64,000 nt of DNA, from contig NZ_CP113068.1 of NCBI RefSeq assembly GCF_026625885.1, forward strand, positions 3,534,001 to 3,598,000. The letters are read 5' to 3'. The notes under the pieces are model-generated. The model had not been told where the DNA came from. It ran no database searches and saw nothing but the letters and a program-made list of their open reading frames with translations. Shown here in pieces: positions 33,251 to 41,954 of the stretch (the first letter of the stretch is position 1; each line of letters starts with the position of its first letter). The translations under genes and the position numbers were made by a program. The stretch comes from Roseateles sp. SL47. Its GTDB lineage: Bacteria; Pseudomonadota; Gammaproteobacteria; Burkholderiales; Burkholderiaceae_C.

Positions 33251-35023
33251 ATGCCAAACATCACCAACGACGAGGTGGATGTCGTCATCGTCGGGCTCGG
33301 CTGGGCCGGCTCGATCATGGCCATTGAACTGGCCAAGGAAGGCCTGAAGGTCCGCGCGCTGGAGCGTGGTCCGGATCGTCCGCCGGAAGACTTTGCATAC
33401 CCGAAGCCGGCCGACCAATACGCCTACAACACGCGCAACAAGGTCTTCGCCACGCCTCGCGAGGCGGCGCTGACGGTGCGCTACACCCGCGAGGAAACGG
33501 CGTTGCCCACCCGCAAGTGGGGCGCCTTTGCTCCTGGCACCGGCGTGGGGGGCTCCGGCCTGCACTGGACCGGTGTGCTGATCCGCCCGACGCCGACCGA
33601 CCTGAAGCTGAAGACCTATGCGGACAAGGCCTACAAGAAGGGCCAGCTGGATGCCGACATGCGCATCAAGGACTTCCCCTTCACCTGGGACGAAATCGAG
33701 CCGCACTTCGATTTCTTCGACAAGGTCTGCGGGCTGTCCGGCAACACCGGCAACCTGCGCGGTGAACTGCAGCCCGGTGGCGACCCGTTTGAAGGGCCGC
33801 GCTCCAGCCCCTATCCGCTGCCCGCGCTCAAGGACACCCTGAACAATTCGATGTTCAAGGACGTGGCCACCAAACTGGGCTACCACCCGTTCCCCAATCC
33901 TTCGGCCAATGTGTCGCAGGCCTGGACCAACCCTTACGGCGCGCAGCTGGCCCCCTGCAACTACTGCGGCTACTGCAGCAAATATCCCTGCCTCAACTAT
34001 TCGAAGGCATCGCCGCAGACCACCATCCTGGATGTGGTCAAGCGCATGCCCAACTTCGACTACAAGGTCAATGCCAACGTCATCCGCGTCGATCTGCATG
34101 CGGACAAGAAGACGGCCAAGGGCGTGACCTACATCGATGAGCATCAGCGGGAGGTGTTCCAGCCCGCCAAGATCGTCATCCTGAGCGGTTTCCAGTTCGC
34201 CAACGTGCGCTTGATGCTGCTGTCGGGCATCGGCAAGCCGTATGACCCGATCTCCGAGACCGGCACCATCGGGCGCAACTATGCGTTCCTGTCCAACGGC
34301 GGCGCGACGCTGTTCTTCAAGGACAAGCACTTCAATCCGTTCGCGACGGCCGGCGCCACCGGCGAGATGTTCAATGACATCTCCCCGGGCAACTTCGAGG
34401 ACGGCCCGAAGCTGGGCTTCATCGGCGGCGCCAAGATCCACAGCTCGCAGGCCACCGGCACGCCGATCGGCGCCGCGCTGCCACCCGGTACGCCGCAGTG
34501 GGGCAAGGGCTGGAAGGAAGGCATGGTGGACTGGTACGGGCATTCGATGGGCGTGAGCATCACCACCACCTGCATGTCCTATCGCGGCCACTACCTGGAC
34601 CTGGACCCGAACTACAAGGACCCGTGGGGCCAGCCGCTGCTGCGCATGACCTTCAACTGGCGTGAAAACGAGTTGAAGCTGCAGCGTTATCTGCGCGACA
34701 TCGTGCTGAAGATCTCCGGTGAACTGAAGCCGGATGCCATCTCGGAAAACTTCCTCAAGATGGATGCCAACTGGGACATCACCAAGTACGTGTCCACCCA
34801 CAACGTGGGCGGCGCCGTCATGGGGACGTCGCCGCATGACTCGGCGCTCAACCGCTATCTGCAGTCCTGGGATGTGCACAACGTGTTTGTGCCGGGCGGC
34901 AATGCCTTCCCGCAGAACTTCCAGGCCAACCCCACGGCGACCATCGGCGCCATCACGCTGTTTGCGGCCGAAGCCATCAAGAAGCACTACCTCAAGAACC
35001 CTGGCCCGCTGGTGCAGGCATGA
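33251..35023 (+). CDS. Gluconate 2-dehydrogenase FAD subunit (GMC oxidoreductase)
   Basis: A 590-aa flavoprotein catalytic subunit. The FAD-binding motif DVVIVGLGWAGSIMA is at the N-terminus, followed by the GTGVGGSGLHWTG segment. A Cys cluster, CNYCGYCSKYPC, matches the iron-sulfur-binding motif of gluconate and fructose dehydrogenase large subunits. The C-terminal GMC region includes STHNVGGAVMGTSP (active-site His) and NAFPQNFQANPTATIGA. It has no signal peptide of its own, as expected if exported with the Tat-tagged gamma subunit. The gap from the previous gene is 190 bp with no ORF. Its stop overlaps the next start. Confidence 0.9.
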   Translation: MPNITNDEVDVVIVGLGWAGSIMAIELAKEGLKVRALERGPDRPPEDFAYPKPADQYAYNTRNKVFATPREAALTVRYTREETALPTRKWGAFAPGTGVGGSGLHWTGVLIRPTPTDLKLKTYADKAYKKGQLDADMRIKDFPFTWDEIEPHFDFFDKVCGLSGNTGNLRGELQPGGDPFEGPRSSPYPLPALKDTLNNSMFKDVATKLGYHPFPNPSANVSQAWTNPYGAQLAPCNYCGYCSKYPCLNYSKASPQTTILDVVKRMPNFDYKVNANVIRVDLHADKKTAKGVTYIDEHQREVFQPAKIVILSGFQFANVRLMLLSGIGKPYDPISETGTIGRNYAFLSNGGATLFFKDKHFNPFATAGATGEMFNDISPGNFEDGPKLGFIGGAKIHSSQATGTPIGAALPPGTPQWGKGWKEGMVDWYGHSMGVSITTTCMSYRGHYLDLDPNYKDPWGQPLLRMTFNWRENELKLQRYLRDIVLKISGELKPDAISENFLKMDANWDITKYVSTHNVGGAVMGTSPHDSALNRYLQSWDVHNVFVPGGNAFPQNFQANPTATIGAITLFAAEAIKKHYLKNPGPLVQA

Positions 35024-36501
35024 GTGCGAGCAGGACCCTCACCATGAAACTGTTGAAGCCCATCCTCGCCAGCGCCACCGTGGCTGCTGTGGCCCTGTAT
35101 GCCGCGCATGGCATGGCTGATACGGCGGCTGCGTCGTCTTCAGTGACCTCGACCTCGACGTCGTCGGTCGCTTCCGCGCCTGCGTCGTCCATTGCATCGA
35201 CGCCCGCGTCGCCCATTGCATCAACGCCTGCGTCGGCTCCAGTCCCAGCGGCATCCGCGCCTTCTGCCGCCGCGCCGTCCACCGCCGCATCCTCGCCCAA
35301 CGCGCCCTTGATCGCACGGGGTGAATACCTGGCCCGTGCCGGTGATTGCATCGCCTGCCACAGCGCTCCCGGCAAGCCCACCTTTGCCGGCGGCCTGCCC
35401 ATCAACAGCGGCCACGGCATCATCTACTCCACCAACATCACGCCGGACAAGCAGCATGGCATTGGCAGCTACACCGAGCAGCAGTTTGTCGATGCCGTCC
35501 GCAAGGGCGTCAGGGCTGACGGCACGCATCTGTATCCCGCCATGCCCTACACCAGCTATGTGAAGGTGACGGATGAGGACATGCATGCCCTCTACGCCTA
35601 CTTCATGGAAGGTGTGAAGCCCGTAGCCACCACACCACCGGCCACGAAGATGAGCTTCCCGTTCAACCTGCGTTTCGGCATGGGACTGTGGAACTGGTTC
35701 TTTGCTTCCAACGACCCGTTCAAGCCGGTCGAGGGCTGGAATGCACAGGTGACGCGTGGCGCCTACCTGGTGGAAGGGCTGGGCCACTGCGGCAGTTGCC
35801 ATACGCCGCGGGGCGTGGCCATGAATGAAAAGGCCAGCCACAGCAGCGAGGCCCAGTTCCTGTCCGGTGGTGAGCTCAATGGCTGGGGCGTGCCGTCCCT
35901 GCGCGGCCTGCCGCGCTGGACGGACCAGGACATCATCGACTACCTGCAGACGGGGCGCAACCAGACCTCCGCCGTGGCCGGCGAGATGACCGAGGTGGTG
36001 CGCCACAGCACCGCCTATCTGCAGGATGACGACCTGCATGCCATCGCCAGTTATCTGAAGGGCCTGACTCCGGTGCCGGACCGCGCGGCCGACGTGAAGC
36101 CGCAAGGGGCCAAGGAAACCGCCGCCAAGCTGACCCAGGCGGTGGACCTGACCCTGGGTGAGCGTCTTTACCTGGACAACTGCGCGGCCTGCCACTTTGT
36201 GGACGGCAAAGGCGCGAAGCGGGTGTTCCCGGTGCTGGACGGGGCGACGGTGATCAATGCCGACAATCCCAATGCGCTGATCCACGTGATGCTCAAGGGC
36301 GCTCGCACACCGTCGACCGAGAAGGCACCGTCGGTGCTGGTGATGCCGGGCTTTGACCATCGCCTGAGCGATAGCGAAGTGGCCACGCTGGCGACCTTCC
36401 TGCGTCAGGCCTGGAGCAACCGTGCCGCGCCTGTGTCCGAACGCGAGGTGGCGAAGCTGCGGGAGCGGCTGCAGGAACAGCAACAGGAACAGCAGCATTG
36501 A
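35020..36501 (+). CDS. Gluconate 2-dehydrogenase triheme cytochrome c subunit
   Basis: A 493-aa membrane-associated cytochrome c with three CXXCH heme sites: CIACH, CGSCH and CAACH. It has an N-terminal signal peptide (LLKPILASATVAAVALYAAHG) and then a 60-residue Ser/Ala/Pro linker with repeats such as SIASTPASPIASTPAS before the first heme domain. It passes electrons from the FAD subunit to ubiquinone. The ATG at 35020 overlaps the upstream stop (ATGA); ATG at 35044 better suits the signal peptide. The C-terminus is Gln-rich (LQEQQQEQQ). Confidence 0.9.
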   Translation: MSASRTLTMKLLKPILASATVAAVALYAAHGMADTAAASSSVTSTSTSSVASAPASSIASTPASPIASTPASAPVPAASAPSAAAPSTAASSPNAPLIARGEYLARAGDCIACHSAPGKPTFAGGLPINSGHGIIYSTNITPDKQHGIGSYTEQQFVDAVRKGVRADGTHLYPAMPYTSYVKVTDEDMHALYAYFMEGVKPVATTPPATKMSFPFNLRFGMGLWNWFFASNDPFKPVEGWNAQVTRGAYLVEGLGHCGSCHTPRGVAMNEKASHSSEAQFLSGGELNGWGVPSLRGLPRWTDQDIIDYLQTGRNQTSAVAGEMTEVVRHSTAYLQDDDLHAIASYLKGLTPVPDRAADVKPQGAKETAAKLTQAVDLTLGERLYLDNCAACHFVDGKGAKRVFPVLDGATVINADNPNALIHVMLKGARTPSTEKAPSVLVMPGFDHRLSDSEVATLATFLRQAWSNRAAPVSEREVAKLRERLQEQQQEQQH

Positions 36502-36811
36502 TCTGTACTGAGCGGCATTGAATGGCACGCTGGGCAGCACTGCCAAGCACTGCCCAGCACTGCCCAGCACTGCCAAGCACCGCCCAGCAGTGCCAAGCAC
36601 TGCGCTGCTTTTTGCCGTGAGGCATTGAGTGGCACGCTGGGCAGCACTGCCAGGCACCGCCCATTACCGCGCAGTACCGCCCATTACCGCGCAGCGTGGT
36701 GCTGCACTTGTCAGGTCTACGGGAGACCGATGGTGGACCGGCCGATTTGAGGCCGATCCGCGAGGCCTGACGGGGATGGCAAGGGGATGGTAAGGGGATG
36801 GCAAGGGGGGA
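36502..36811. repeat. Intergenic region with short tandem repeats
   Basis: After the cytochrome gene, 36541-36600 holds six exact-length 10-bp units of TGCCAAGCAC or TGCCCAGCAC type. The flanking phrase GGCACGCTGGGCAGCACTGCCA occurs at about 36524 and again at 36630, and a 19-bp unit with CGCCCATTACCGCGCAGTA is repeated twice (36658-36695). No gene is visible in the remaining 120 bp. The repeats could form hairpins and act in termination of the convergent operons. Confidence 0.8.
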
Positions 36812-38449
36812 TCAGCTCGACGGACCAAGCAACCGCCGCGCCACCGCCTCGCCCTGGGTGAAGGCTTCTTCAAACACTGAGTAGCCCGCCAGATCCGCAT
36901 GGGCATGGTGCAGCCGCCCCTGCGCCCGTTCCCGGAGCGAGGCCAGGGCAGCGGCCCCGCGCAGGCCCGGCACGGGGATGCTCATTGCATGCCCGTAGCG
37001 CATCAGGTCGATGGCCTGCACCCGCTCCGGCAGGTCGGCATGCAAGGGCGCCAGATCGGCCATCACCTGCGCCGCCCAGGTCCGCCAGTCCGGCGTCAGC
37101 AGCGAGGCGCGCTGGGCCTGGGGAAGGGCACGGTAAGCGGTGAGCACACAAGGCCCGCGGCGCGGGTCCAGGGACTGGTGATTGGCATTCACATAGCCCA
37201 GGTTCTCGCTGGCATACACGACGTTGTCCCAGGCCAGCGGGGTGCCAAGACGCTCAAGCGGCGGTGCGTCCAGCCGCAGGTTGGCGACCAGCCACGGTGC
37301 ATACCGCATGCGAGGCGCCATGTCCGCCAGGGCGCTGCCGGGCTGCTCCACCACCCGCGCGGCGATGAACAGCGGCAGGGCCAGCACCACCTGGGCCGCT
37401 TCCCAGCGCTGAGGACGTCCGGCATCGGCATCCCAGCTCAGCACCTGCACGGCATGACGTTCCTCCCGCACCCGCAGCACCGTGTGGCCGGTATGGAGCG
37501 CGTCCTTCAGCGGTTCCGCCAACCGGGCGGACAACCAGCCATTGCCCTGCGGCCAGGTCAGCACGGCTTCCCGTTCTTCCAGGCTCATGAAGCCGTGGCG
37601 GCTGCCGAAGTAGTGCAGTCCGGCCCAGGCCGACACCTCCGATGCCGGCGCACCATAGTCATCGCGGCAGCAGTAGTCGAGATACCAGCGCAGCGGGGCG
37701 GCGGTCAGGCCGTGTCCGTCCAGCCAGGTGGAGAAGCGCTGGCGATCCAGCGCATCATGGGCCGCCGTCCATCGCTGATGGGTGCTGGGCATGGCAAAGC
37801 CGACCTCACGGCGCGCCGCCTCCACCAGCGAAGCAAAACGCTGATATTGCGACTGCAACGCCGGGTTGTCGGCCGGCGGCAGCAGCCCCTCCACCCATTG
37901 ATCCTGGGCTTCCAGCCACAGCCGCTCCTGCGGGCTGTGACAGAGCTGTTCCTCATCAAACACCCAGCGCCCGGCGACCCGGCGCGCCAGCCCCAGCGCT
38001 TCCAGCAGGGCCTGGACCTCCGGCGCTTCGTCACCCGGCACCGGCAGATAGTGGGCACCCAGCGGGCAGGGCAGCCCGCCCATGACATGCGAACGGCTGT
38101 TGCCGCCGGGCTGGCGCTCCAGATCCAGCACCGCCACGTCCACCCCCTGCGCACGCAGACGGCGCGCACACGCCAGGCCCGCAATGCCGGCGCCCAGCAC
38201 CAGCACTTGCGCGCGCCGGGGTGTGGGCGCGGCGCTGCCCCAGGATGGGGGTGCCTCCCGTAGCCGGTGGCCCCGCTGCACATCGGCGCCCACCCAGCCG
38301 CCCGGCAGGTCTGCCACCCGGGCGGTGATGCGCTCGGCCAGCGGGCGAGCCTCCTGGCCGCAGGCCGCCAAGGCCGGCAGCAGCCCCAGCGCCAGCAGTT
38401 CGCGGCGGCGCAGTTCAGCAGCCCCGGTGCTCAATGCAGCTTGCCCCAT
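36812..38449 (-). CDS. FAD-dependent amine oxidase-like protein
   Basis: A 545-aa flavoprotein. After a short RRELLALGLLPALAACG export or lipoprotein-like segment, the FAD motif QVLVLGAGIAGLACARRLRAQGVDV with LERQPGGNSRS appears near residue 80, and the C-terminus has HHAHADLAGYSVFEEAFTQGEAVARR, the second FAD-contact region of amine oxidases. It overlaps the upstream spermidine-synthase-like gene by 19 nt, so the two are coupled. Such pairs suggest polyamine synthesis and oxidation or modification, but the real substrate is unknown. The cysteine in ALAACG may be lipidated. Confidence 0.82.
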   Translation of the reverse strand: MGQAALSTGAAELRRRELLALGLLPALAACGQEARPLAERITARVADLPGGWVGADVQRGHRLREAPPSWGSAAPTPRRAQVLVLGAGIAGLACARRLRAQGVDVAVLDLERQPGGNSRSHVMGGLPCPLGAHYLPVPGDEAPEVQALLEALGLARRVAGRWVFDEEQLCHSPQERLWLEAQDQWVEGLLPPADNPALQSQYQRFASLVEAARREVGFAMPSTHQRWTAAHDALDRQRFSTWLDGHGLTAAPLRWYLDYCCRDDYGAPASEVSAWAGLHYFGSRHGFMSLEEREAVLTWPQGNGWLSARLAEPLKDALHTGHTVLRVREERHAVQVLSWDADAGRPQRWEAAQVVLALPLFIAARVVEQPGSALADMAPRMRYAPWLVANLRLDAPPLERLGTPLAWDNVVYASENLGYVNANHQSLDPRRGPCVLTAYRALPQAQRASLLTPDWRTWAAQVMADLAPLHADLPERVQAIDLMRYGHAMSIPVPGLRGAAALASLRERAQGRLHHAHADLAGYSVFEEAFTQGEAVARRLLGPSS

Positions 38450-40137
38450 TCCCGCTCGAACTCATGCACCAGCACCTGATTGGACAGCCGGTTGACCTCC
38501 AGATGGTCGGGGCGGGCCATGTCGGGCGGAAAGTTCATCAGCGACGGCAACCCCTCCAGGTTGATGAACCGCAGGCCTGCCGGCAGGGCGCGCGGCATCA
38601 CCCAGGGGCGGCGGCTCGCCAGCACGTAACCCCATTCCCCAAAGCTCGGTACATGGGCGTGGTAGGGGGTGGCGGTGAGTCCGGTCGCCTCGACCGTATT
38701 GACCACTGTCCAGAAGCTGCGCGGCGCCACCAGCGGGGAGGTGGACTGGATCACCGCAAAGCCGCTGGCATTCAGATGCAGATCGATCAGCTTGTAGAAG
38801 CTGGCGGTGTAGAGCTTGCCCAGCGCGAAATTGCTGGGGTCCGGGAAGTCGATGATGATCACGTCATACATCGTGGGATGTTGCTCCAGCCACCCAAACG
38901 CATCTGCATTCACGATGCGCAGCTTGGGGTTGAGCAGGGCGTCCTGGTTCAACTGCCGCAGCAGCGGCATGGTGGAGAACATCGACGTCATGTGCGGGTC
39001 CAGCTCTACCAGGGTGACCTGCTCCACCGTCGGGTAGCGCAGGATTTCGCGGACGGCCATGCCGTCGCCGCCCCCCAGCACCAGCACATGGCGGGGTGCC
39101 CCTTGCGCGGCCATGGCGGGATGCACCAGGGCCTCGTGGTAGCGGTATTCATCACGGGAGTGGAACTGCAGGTTGCCGTTCAGGAAGAGGCGGGTGCCGC
39201 CCTGGCCCTGGGTGACCACGATGCGCTGGTAGTCGCTGGTCTCCTTGAAGAGGATGTGCTCGCCGTAGAACCGATCCTCGGCCCAGGTGCTGAGCTGATC
39301 GGCCCCGGCCATGCCTGCGCCGAGCACCAGCACCGCCACCCCGCAGGCCACCGCATGGGACCGCCAGGCGCGCAGCCGGCCGCGGAAGATCCACAGTGCC
39401 CAGATGGCCACTGCCACATTCAGCAGCCCGAAGAAGAGGCCCGTGCGCACCAGCCCCAGTTGCGGCACCAGCACCAGCGGGAAGGCCAGCGCCACGAGCA
39501 GGGCGCCCAGATAGTCGAAGGTGAGCACCTGCGAGACCAGTTCCTTGAGCGCATAACGCTGTCGGAAGTGCCGCTTGAGAATGCGCATGACCAGCGGAAT
39601 CTCCAGCCCCACCAGCGTGCCCACCACCAGCACCAGCACATACAGCAGCAGCCGGAATCCCATCACCTGGCCGGGCGGCAGCAGGCTGTGTACGGTGAAC
39701 AGCGCGGCAGGCATCAGCCCGCCGATCACCCCCACCAGCAATTCGAGCCGCAGGAAATGGGCGACGAGTTGGCGGTCGATGTAGCGCGACAGCCACGACC
39801 CCAGCCCCATCGCAAACAGATAGCTGCCGATGATGGTGGAGAACTGCAGGATGGAGTCGCCCAGCAGATAGCTGGCGAGGGCGCCGGCCGCCAGCTCATA
39901 CACCAGGCCGCAGGCGGCAATGACAAACACACTGGCCAGCAGCAGCACCTCGGGCAGCGAGGCGCGGGAGGCGGCGTCTTCGCTGTCGTCCAGGAGGTCA
40001 TTCTGGCCGTCGTTCCGGCTATCGTTCCGGCTATCGTCTTGGGGAGCGTCCGAAGGGTGAGCGCCAGCAGTGGCCGGAGCAGCAGACGCTACAGGCGTGG
40101 CGGGAGAGGCTGGCGAGGCAGGACGGTTGTGGGACAT
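38431..40137 (-). CDS. Membrane-bound spermidine synthase-like protein
   Basis: A 568-aa fusion. About seven hydrophobic segments in the first half (for example VLLLASVFVIAACGLVYELAAGALAS) are followed by a spermidine-synthase methyltransferase fold with HVLVLGGGDGMAVREIL, VTLVELDPHM and IIIDFPDPSNFALGKLY. The GGGDG and D/E residues for decarboxylated SAM binding are present, so aminopropyl transfer at the membrane is plausible. The ATG at 40137 is preferred; upstream sequence encodes a SATGATGATGATG repeat. It is the first gene of a two-gene unit with the flavin oxidase. Larger versions of this cluster elsewhere include DUF350 and DUF4178 genes, absent here. Confidence 0.85.
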   Translation of the reverse strand: MSHNRPASPASPATPVASAAPATAGAHPSDAPQDDSRNDSRNDGQNDLLDDSEDAASRASLPEVLLLASVFVIAACGLVYELAAGALASYLLGDSILQFSTIIGSYLFAMGLGSWLSRYIDRQLVAHFLRLELLVGVIGGLMPAALFTVHSLLPPGQVMGFRLLLYVLVLVVGTLVGLEIPLVMRILKRHFRQRYALKELVSQVLTFDYLGALLVALAFPLVLVPQLGLVRTGLFFGLLNVAVAIWALWIFRGRLRAWRSHAVACGVAVLVLGAGMAGADQLSTWAEDRFYGEHILFKETSDYQRIVVTQGQGGTRLFLNGNLQFHSRDEYRYHEALVHPAMAAQGAPRHVLVLGGGDGMAVREILRYPTVEQVTLVELDPHMTSMFSTMPLLRQLNQDALLNPKLRIVNADAFGWLEQHPTMYDVIIIDFPDPSNFALGKLYTASFYKLIDLHLNASGFAVIQSTSPLVAPRSFWTVVNTVEATGLTATPYHAHVPSFGEWGYVLASRRPWVMPRALPAGLRFINLEGLPSLMNFPPDMARPDHLEVNRLSNQVLVHEFEREWGKLH

Positions 40138-40169
40138 GATGGGGCGCGAGGCTATCACGCCTGTCGGGC

Positions 40170-40205
40170 CGGTCGCACCTGTCGCACCTGTCGCACCTGT
40201 CGCAC
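40170..40205. repeat. Four 9-bp tandem repeats upstream of the spermidine synthase-like gene
   Basis: GTCGCACCT is repeated three times and then once as GTCGCACTC. Read on the minus strand it encodes the ATGATG repeat in the longer, rejected N-terminus of the spermidine-synthase-like ORF. Confidence 0.7.
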
Positions 40206-40345
40206 TCGCCGCGCTCGGCGTAGCCGTCGCACGCTTTAGACGCTTCACACCCGGCGCGCCTCTCACTCTTGTCAGACGCGCCACCCCTGCCAGCGGGTGC
40301 AGGGGGCTTGCCCGTCTGACGGTGTTGCGGCGGGCAGGGACGCCT

Positions 40346-41308
40346 CTACATACCAGCGCTGATGCGCTTTTGCAGTGACTTGTACTGGTCCAGTCGTGGC
40401 CCGCCCAGGTCTACGGCCCGCTGGATGGCCAGTGAAGCCTTGTAGCGGTAGCCCTGGTCCAGCATGACCTGGGCCAGGTTGTTCCAGCCGTCGGCAATGT
40501 CGGGCCGCACATCGGTCAGGCGCCCGTAGTATTTAGCGGCCGCAGCCTTGTCACCGGCCGTGTAGGCGGTGTTGCCGGCGCCCATCAGCAGCACCGGTTC
40601 GCCCGGCCAGCGGGTGAGGGCGGTGGCATAAGCCTGGCGGGCAGCGGCCGGATTCAGACGTTCCAGCGCACTCAGCGCCGCGCCGGTCTGGGCGCCATCC
40701 AGTGAGGCCGGGACCTGGTCCAGCGGCAGGGCCGTCATGGCCCAGTAGTCGCCACGGGCCCAGGTGCGCTCGAACACGGGCAGTTCAATTTCCTGCCGGC
40801 GCGTCTTGCCGCTGTGCAGCAGCAGCATGCGACGTTCACGGTCGTATCCCACGGCCACGGCGTAGTGCCAGACCGGGTAGACCTCCAGCGACAGGTTCTG
40901 GAAGACGATCACCGGATGGCCGGCGGCCAGTTCGGCCAGCAAGGCATCCAGGCGTGGGGGGAGTTGATAGGCGGGCAGCCCCTGGCGGCGGGTGGCCACC
41001 AGCATTTCCGTCTGCAGCGACCCCTGGCGGCCCGGCAGGAAGACCTGCGGCTTGAGGGTGTCGACGTTGGCGCGCTTGCCGCTGCTTTGCAGCAGCATCG
41101 CCAGCGCGGCGGGGCCGCATTCGTAGTCGTCCTGCGCGATGAAGGGCGTGCGGGCGGACAGGTCCACACGGGCCGGCAGGTGCGCCGGCCATTGGGATTC
41201 CAGCGCGCTGAGCTGCGGCGGTGTGCTGGCACAACCGGTCAGCAGCAAAGGGGACACAAAGGCGCCACTCAGGGCGGCCTTCAACAGCAGACGCAGCAGA
41301 CGACGCAT
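40346..41308 (-). CDS. PA2778-like cysteine peptidase lipoprotein with TPRs
   Basis: A 320-aa lipoprotein: signal AALSGAFVSPLLLTGCAS with lipobox LTGC. A C39-like papain-fold domain follows, with the probable catalytic Cys in AQDDYECGPAALAMLLQ and His in VYPVWHYAVAVGYDRE. The C-terminal 100 residues form TPR-like helices (LGRLTDVRPDIADGWNNLAQ-type). Homologues annotated PA2778 family pair with a PA2779 family membrane protein, exactly as found 87 bp upstream here. The pair's role is unknown, perhaps cleavage of double-glycine leader peptides or envelope quality control. The ATG at 41308 places the signal peptide correctly. Confidence 0.83.
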   Translation of the reverse strand: MRRLLRLLLKAALSGAFVSPLLLTGCASTPPQLSALESQWPAHLPARVDLSARTPFIAQDDYECGPAALAMLLQSSGKRANVDTLKPQVFLPGRQGSLQTEMLVATRRQGLPAYQLPPRLDALLAELAAGHPVIVFQNLSLEVYPVWHYAVAVGYDRERRMLLLHSGKTRRQEIELPVFERTWARGDYWAMTALPLDQVPASLDGAQTGAALSALERLNPAAARQAYATALTRWPGEPVLLMGAGNTAYTAGDKAAAAKYYGRLTDVRPDIADGWNNLAQVMLDQGYRYKASLAIQRAVDLGGPRLDQYKSLQKRISAGM

Positions 41309-41395
41309 GCGGGGATCTCGGGAGAAGGGCGGCGACCCGGCCGCCGCCCTAGGGGTCACGACTGAGCGACGACTGAGCAACGCCTGAGCGACAAC

Positions 41396-41806
41396 TTAGC
41401 GGATCGAACGGGTGAACGGGAACACCTTGGTGAAGCCCAGGATGTCGGTGATGAGCAGGATCACGAAGACGGTGAAGATGATGCCCAGCACATCACCACC
41501 GGCCGGGGCCTTGGCAATCCGGCCGTCCAGGGCGCGGATTTCGTCGTCGGACATGGCGTCCACGCGGGCTTGGGCGCTGGCTGCGTCCACGCCTTCGTTC
41601 ATCATGGCCTGGCGAACGTCGCTACGGGCGAAGAAGGCGTTCACGCGGGCGCGGCTGTCCGCCACGCTGCCGGTGCTCACCGGCTGGACCAGGGCGTCGG
41701 TCGGCACGATCTGTGCCGATGCATGCATCGGGACGGCCATGAGCGAGCACGAGACGATCAGCGAAGAAGCAATGACGCGGGTGAAGCGGGAGGTGGGGCG
41801 GCTCAT
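41396..41806 (-). CDS. PA2779-like small membrane protein
   Basis: A 136-aa protein with an N-terminal signal (FTRVIASSLIVSCSLMAVPMHASA), a conserved middle SRARVNAFFARSDVRQAMM with SDDEIRALDGRIAKAPAGGD, and a C-terminal membrane segment VLGIIFTVFVILLITDILGF. This matches the PA2779 family, which occurs with PA2778-type peptidases. It precedes that gene on the same strand by 87 bp. The first hydrophobic part may be cleaved, leaving one C-terminal anchor. Function is unknown. The ATG at 41806 suits the signal peptide; the longer frame is not conserved-looking. Confidence 0.83.
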   Translation of the reverse strand: MSRPTSRFTRVIASSLIVSCSLMAVPMHASAQIVPTDALVQPVSTGSVADSRARVNAFFARSDVRQAMMNEGVDAASAQARVDAMSDDEIRALDGRIAKAPAGGDVLGIIFTVFVILLITDILGFTKVFPFTRSIR

Positions 41807-41954
41807 AGGAGTGAGGTTGAAGGGAGAGGACGCGATCCTAGAAGGCGCCCTGGCTTTGTTACAAGCTTGCTTACCTTGCGTCACACTCCACGCAACTGGT
41901 AGCCAACACGGCATTCATGCGGACGAACGCCAGCCTGGCCCCTGCGGCCGTGGT

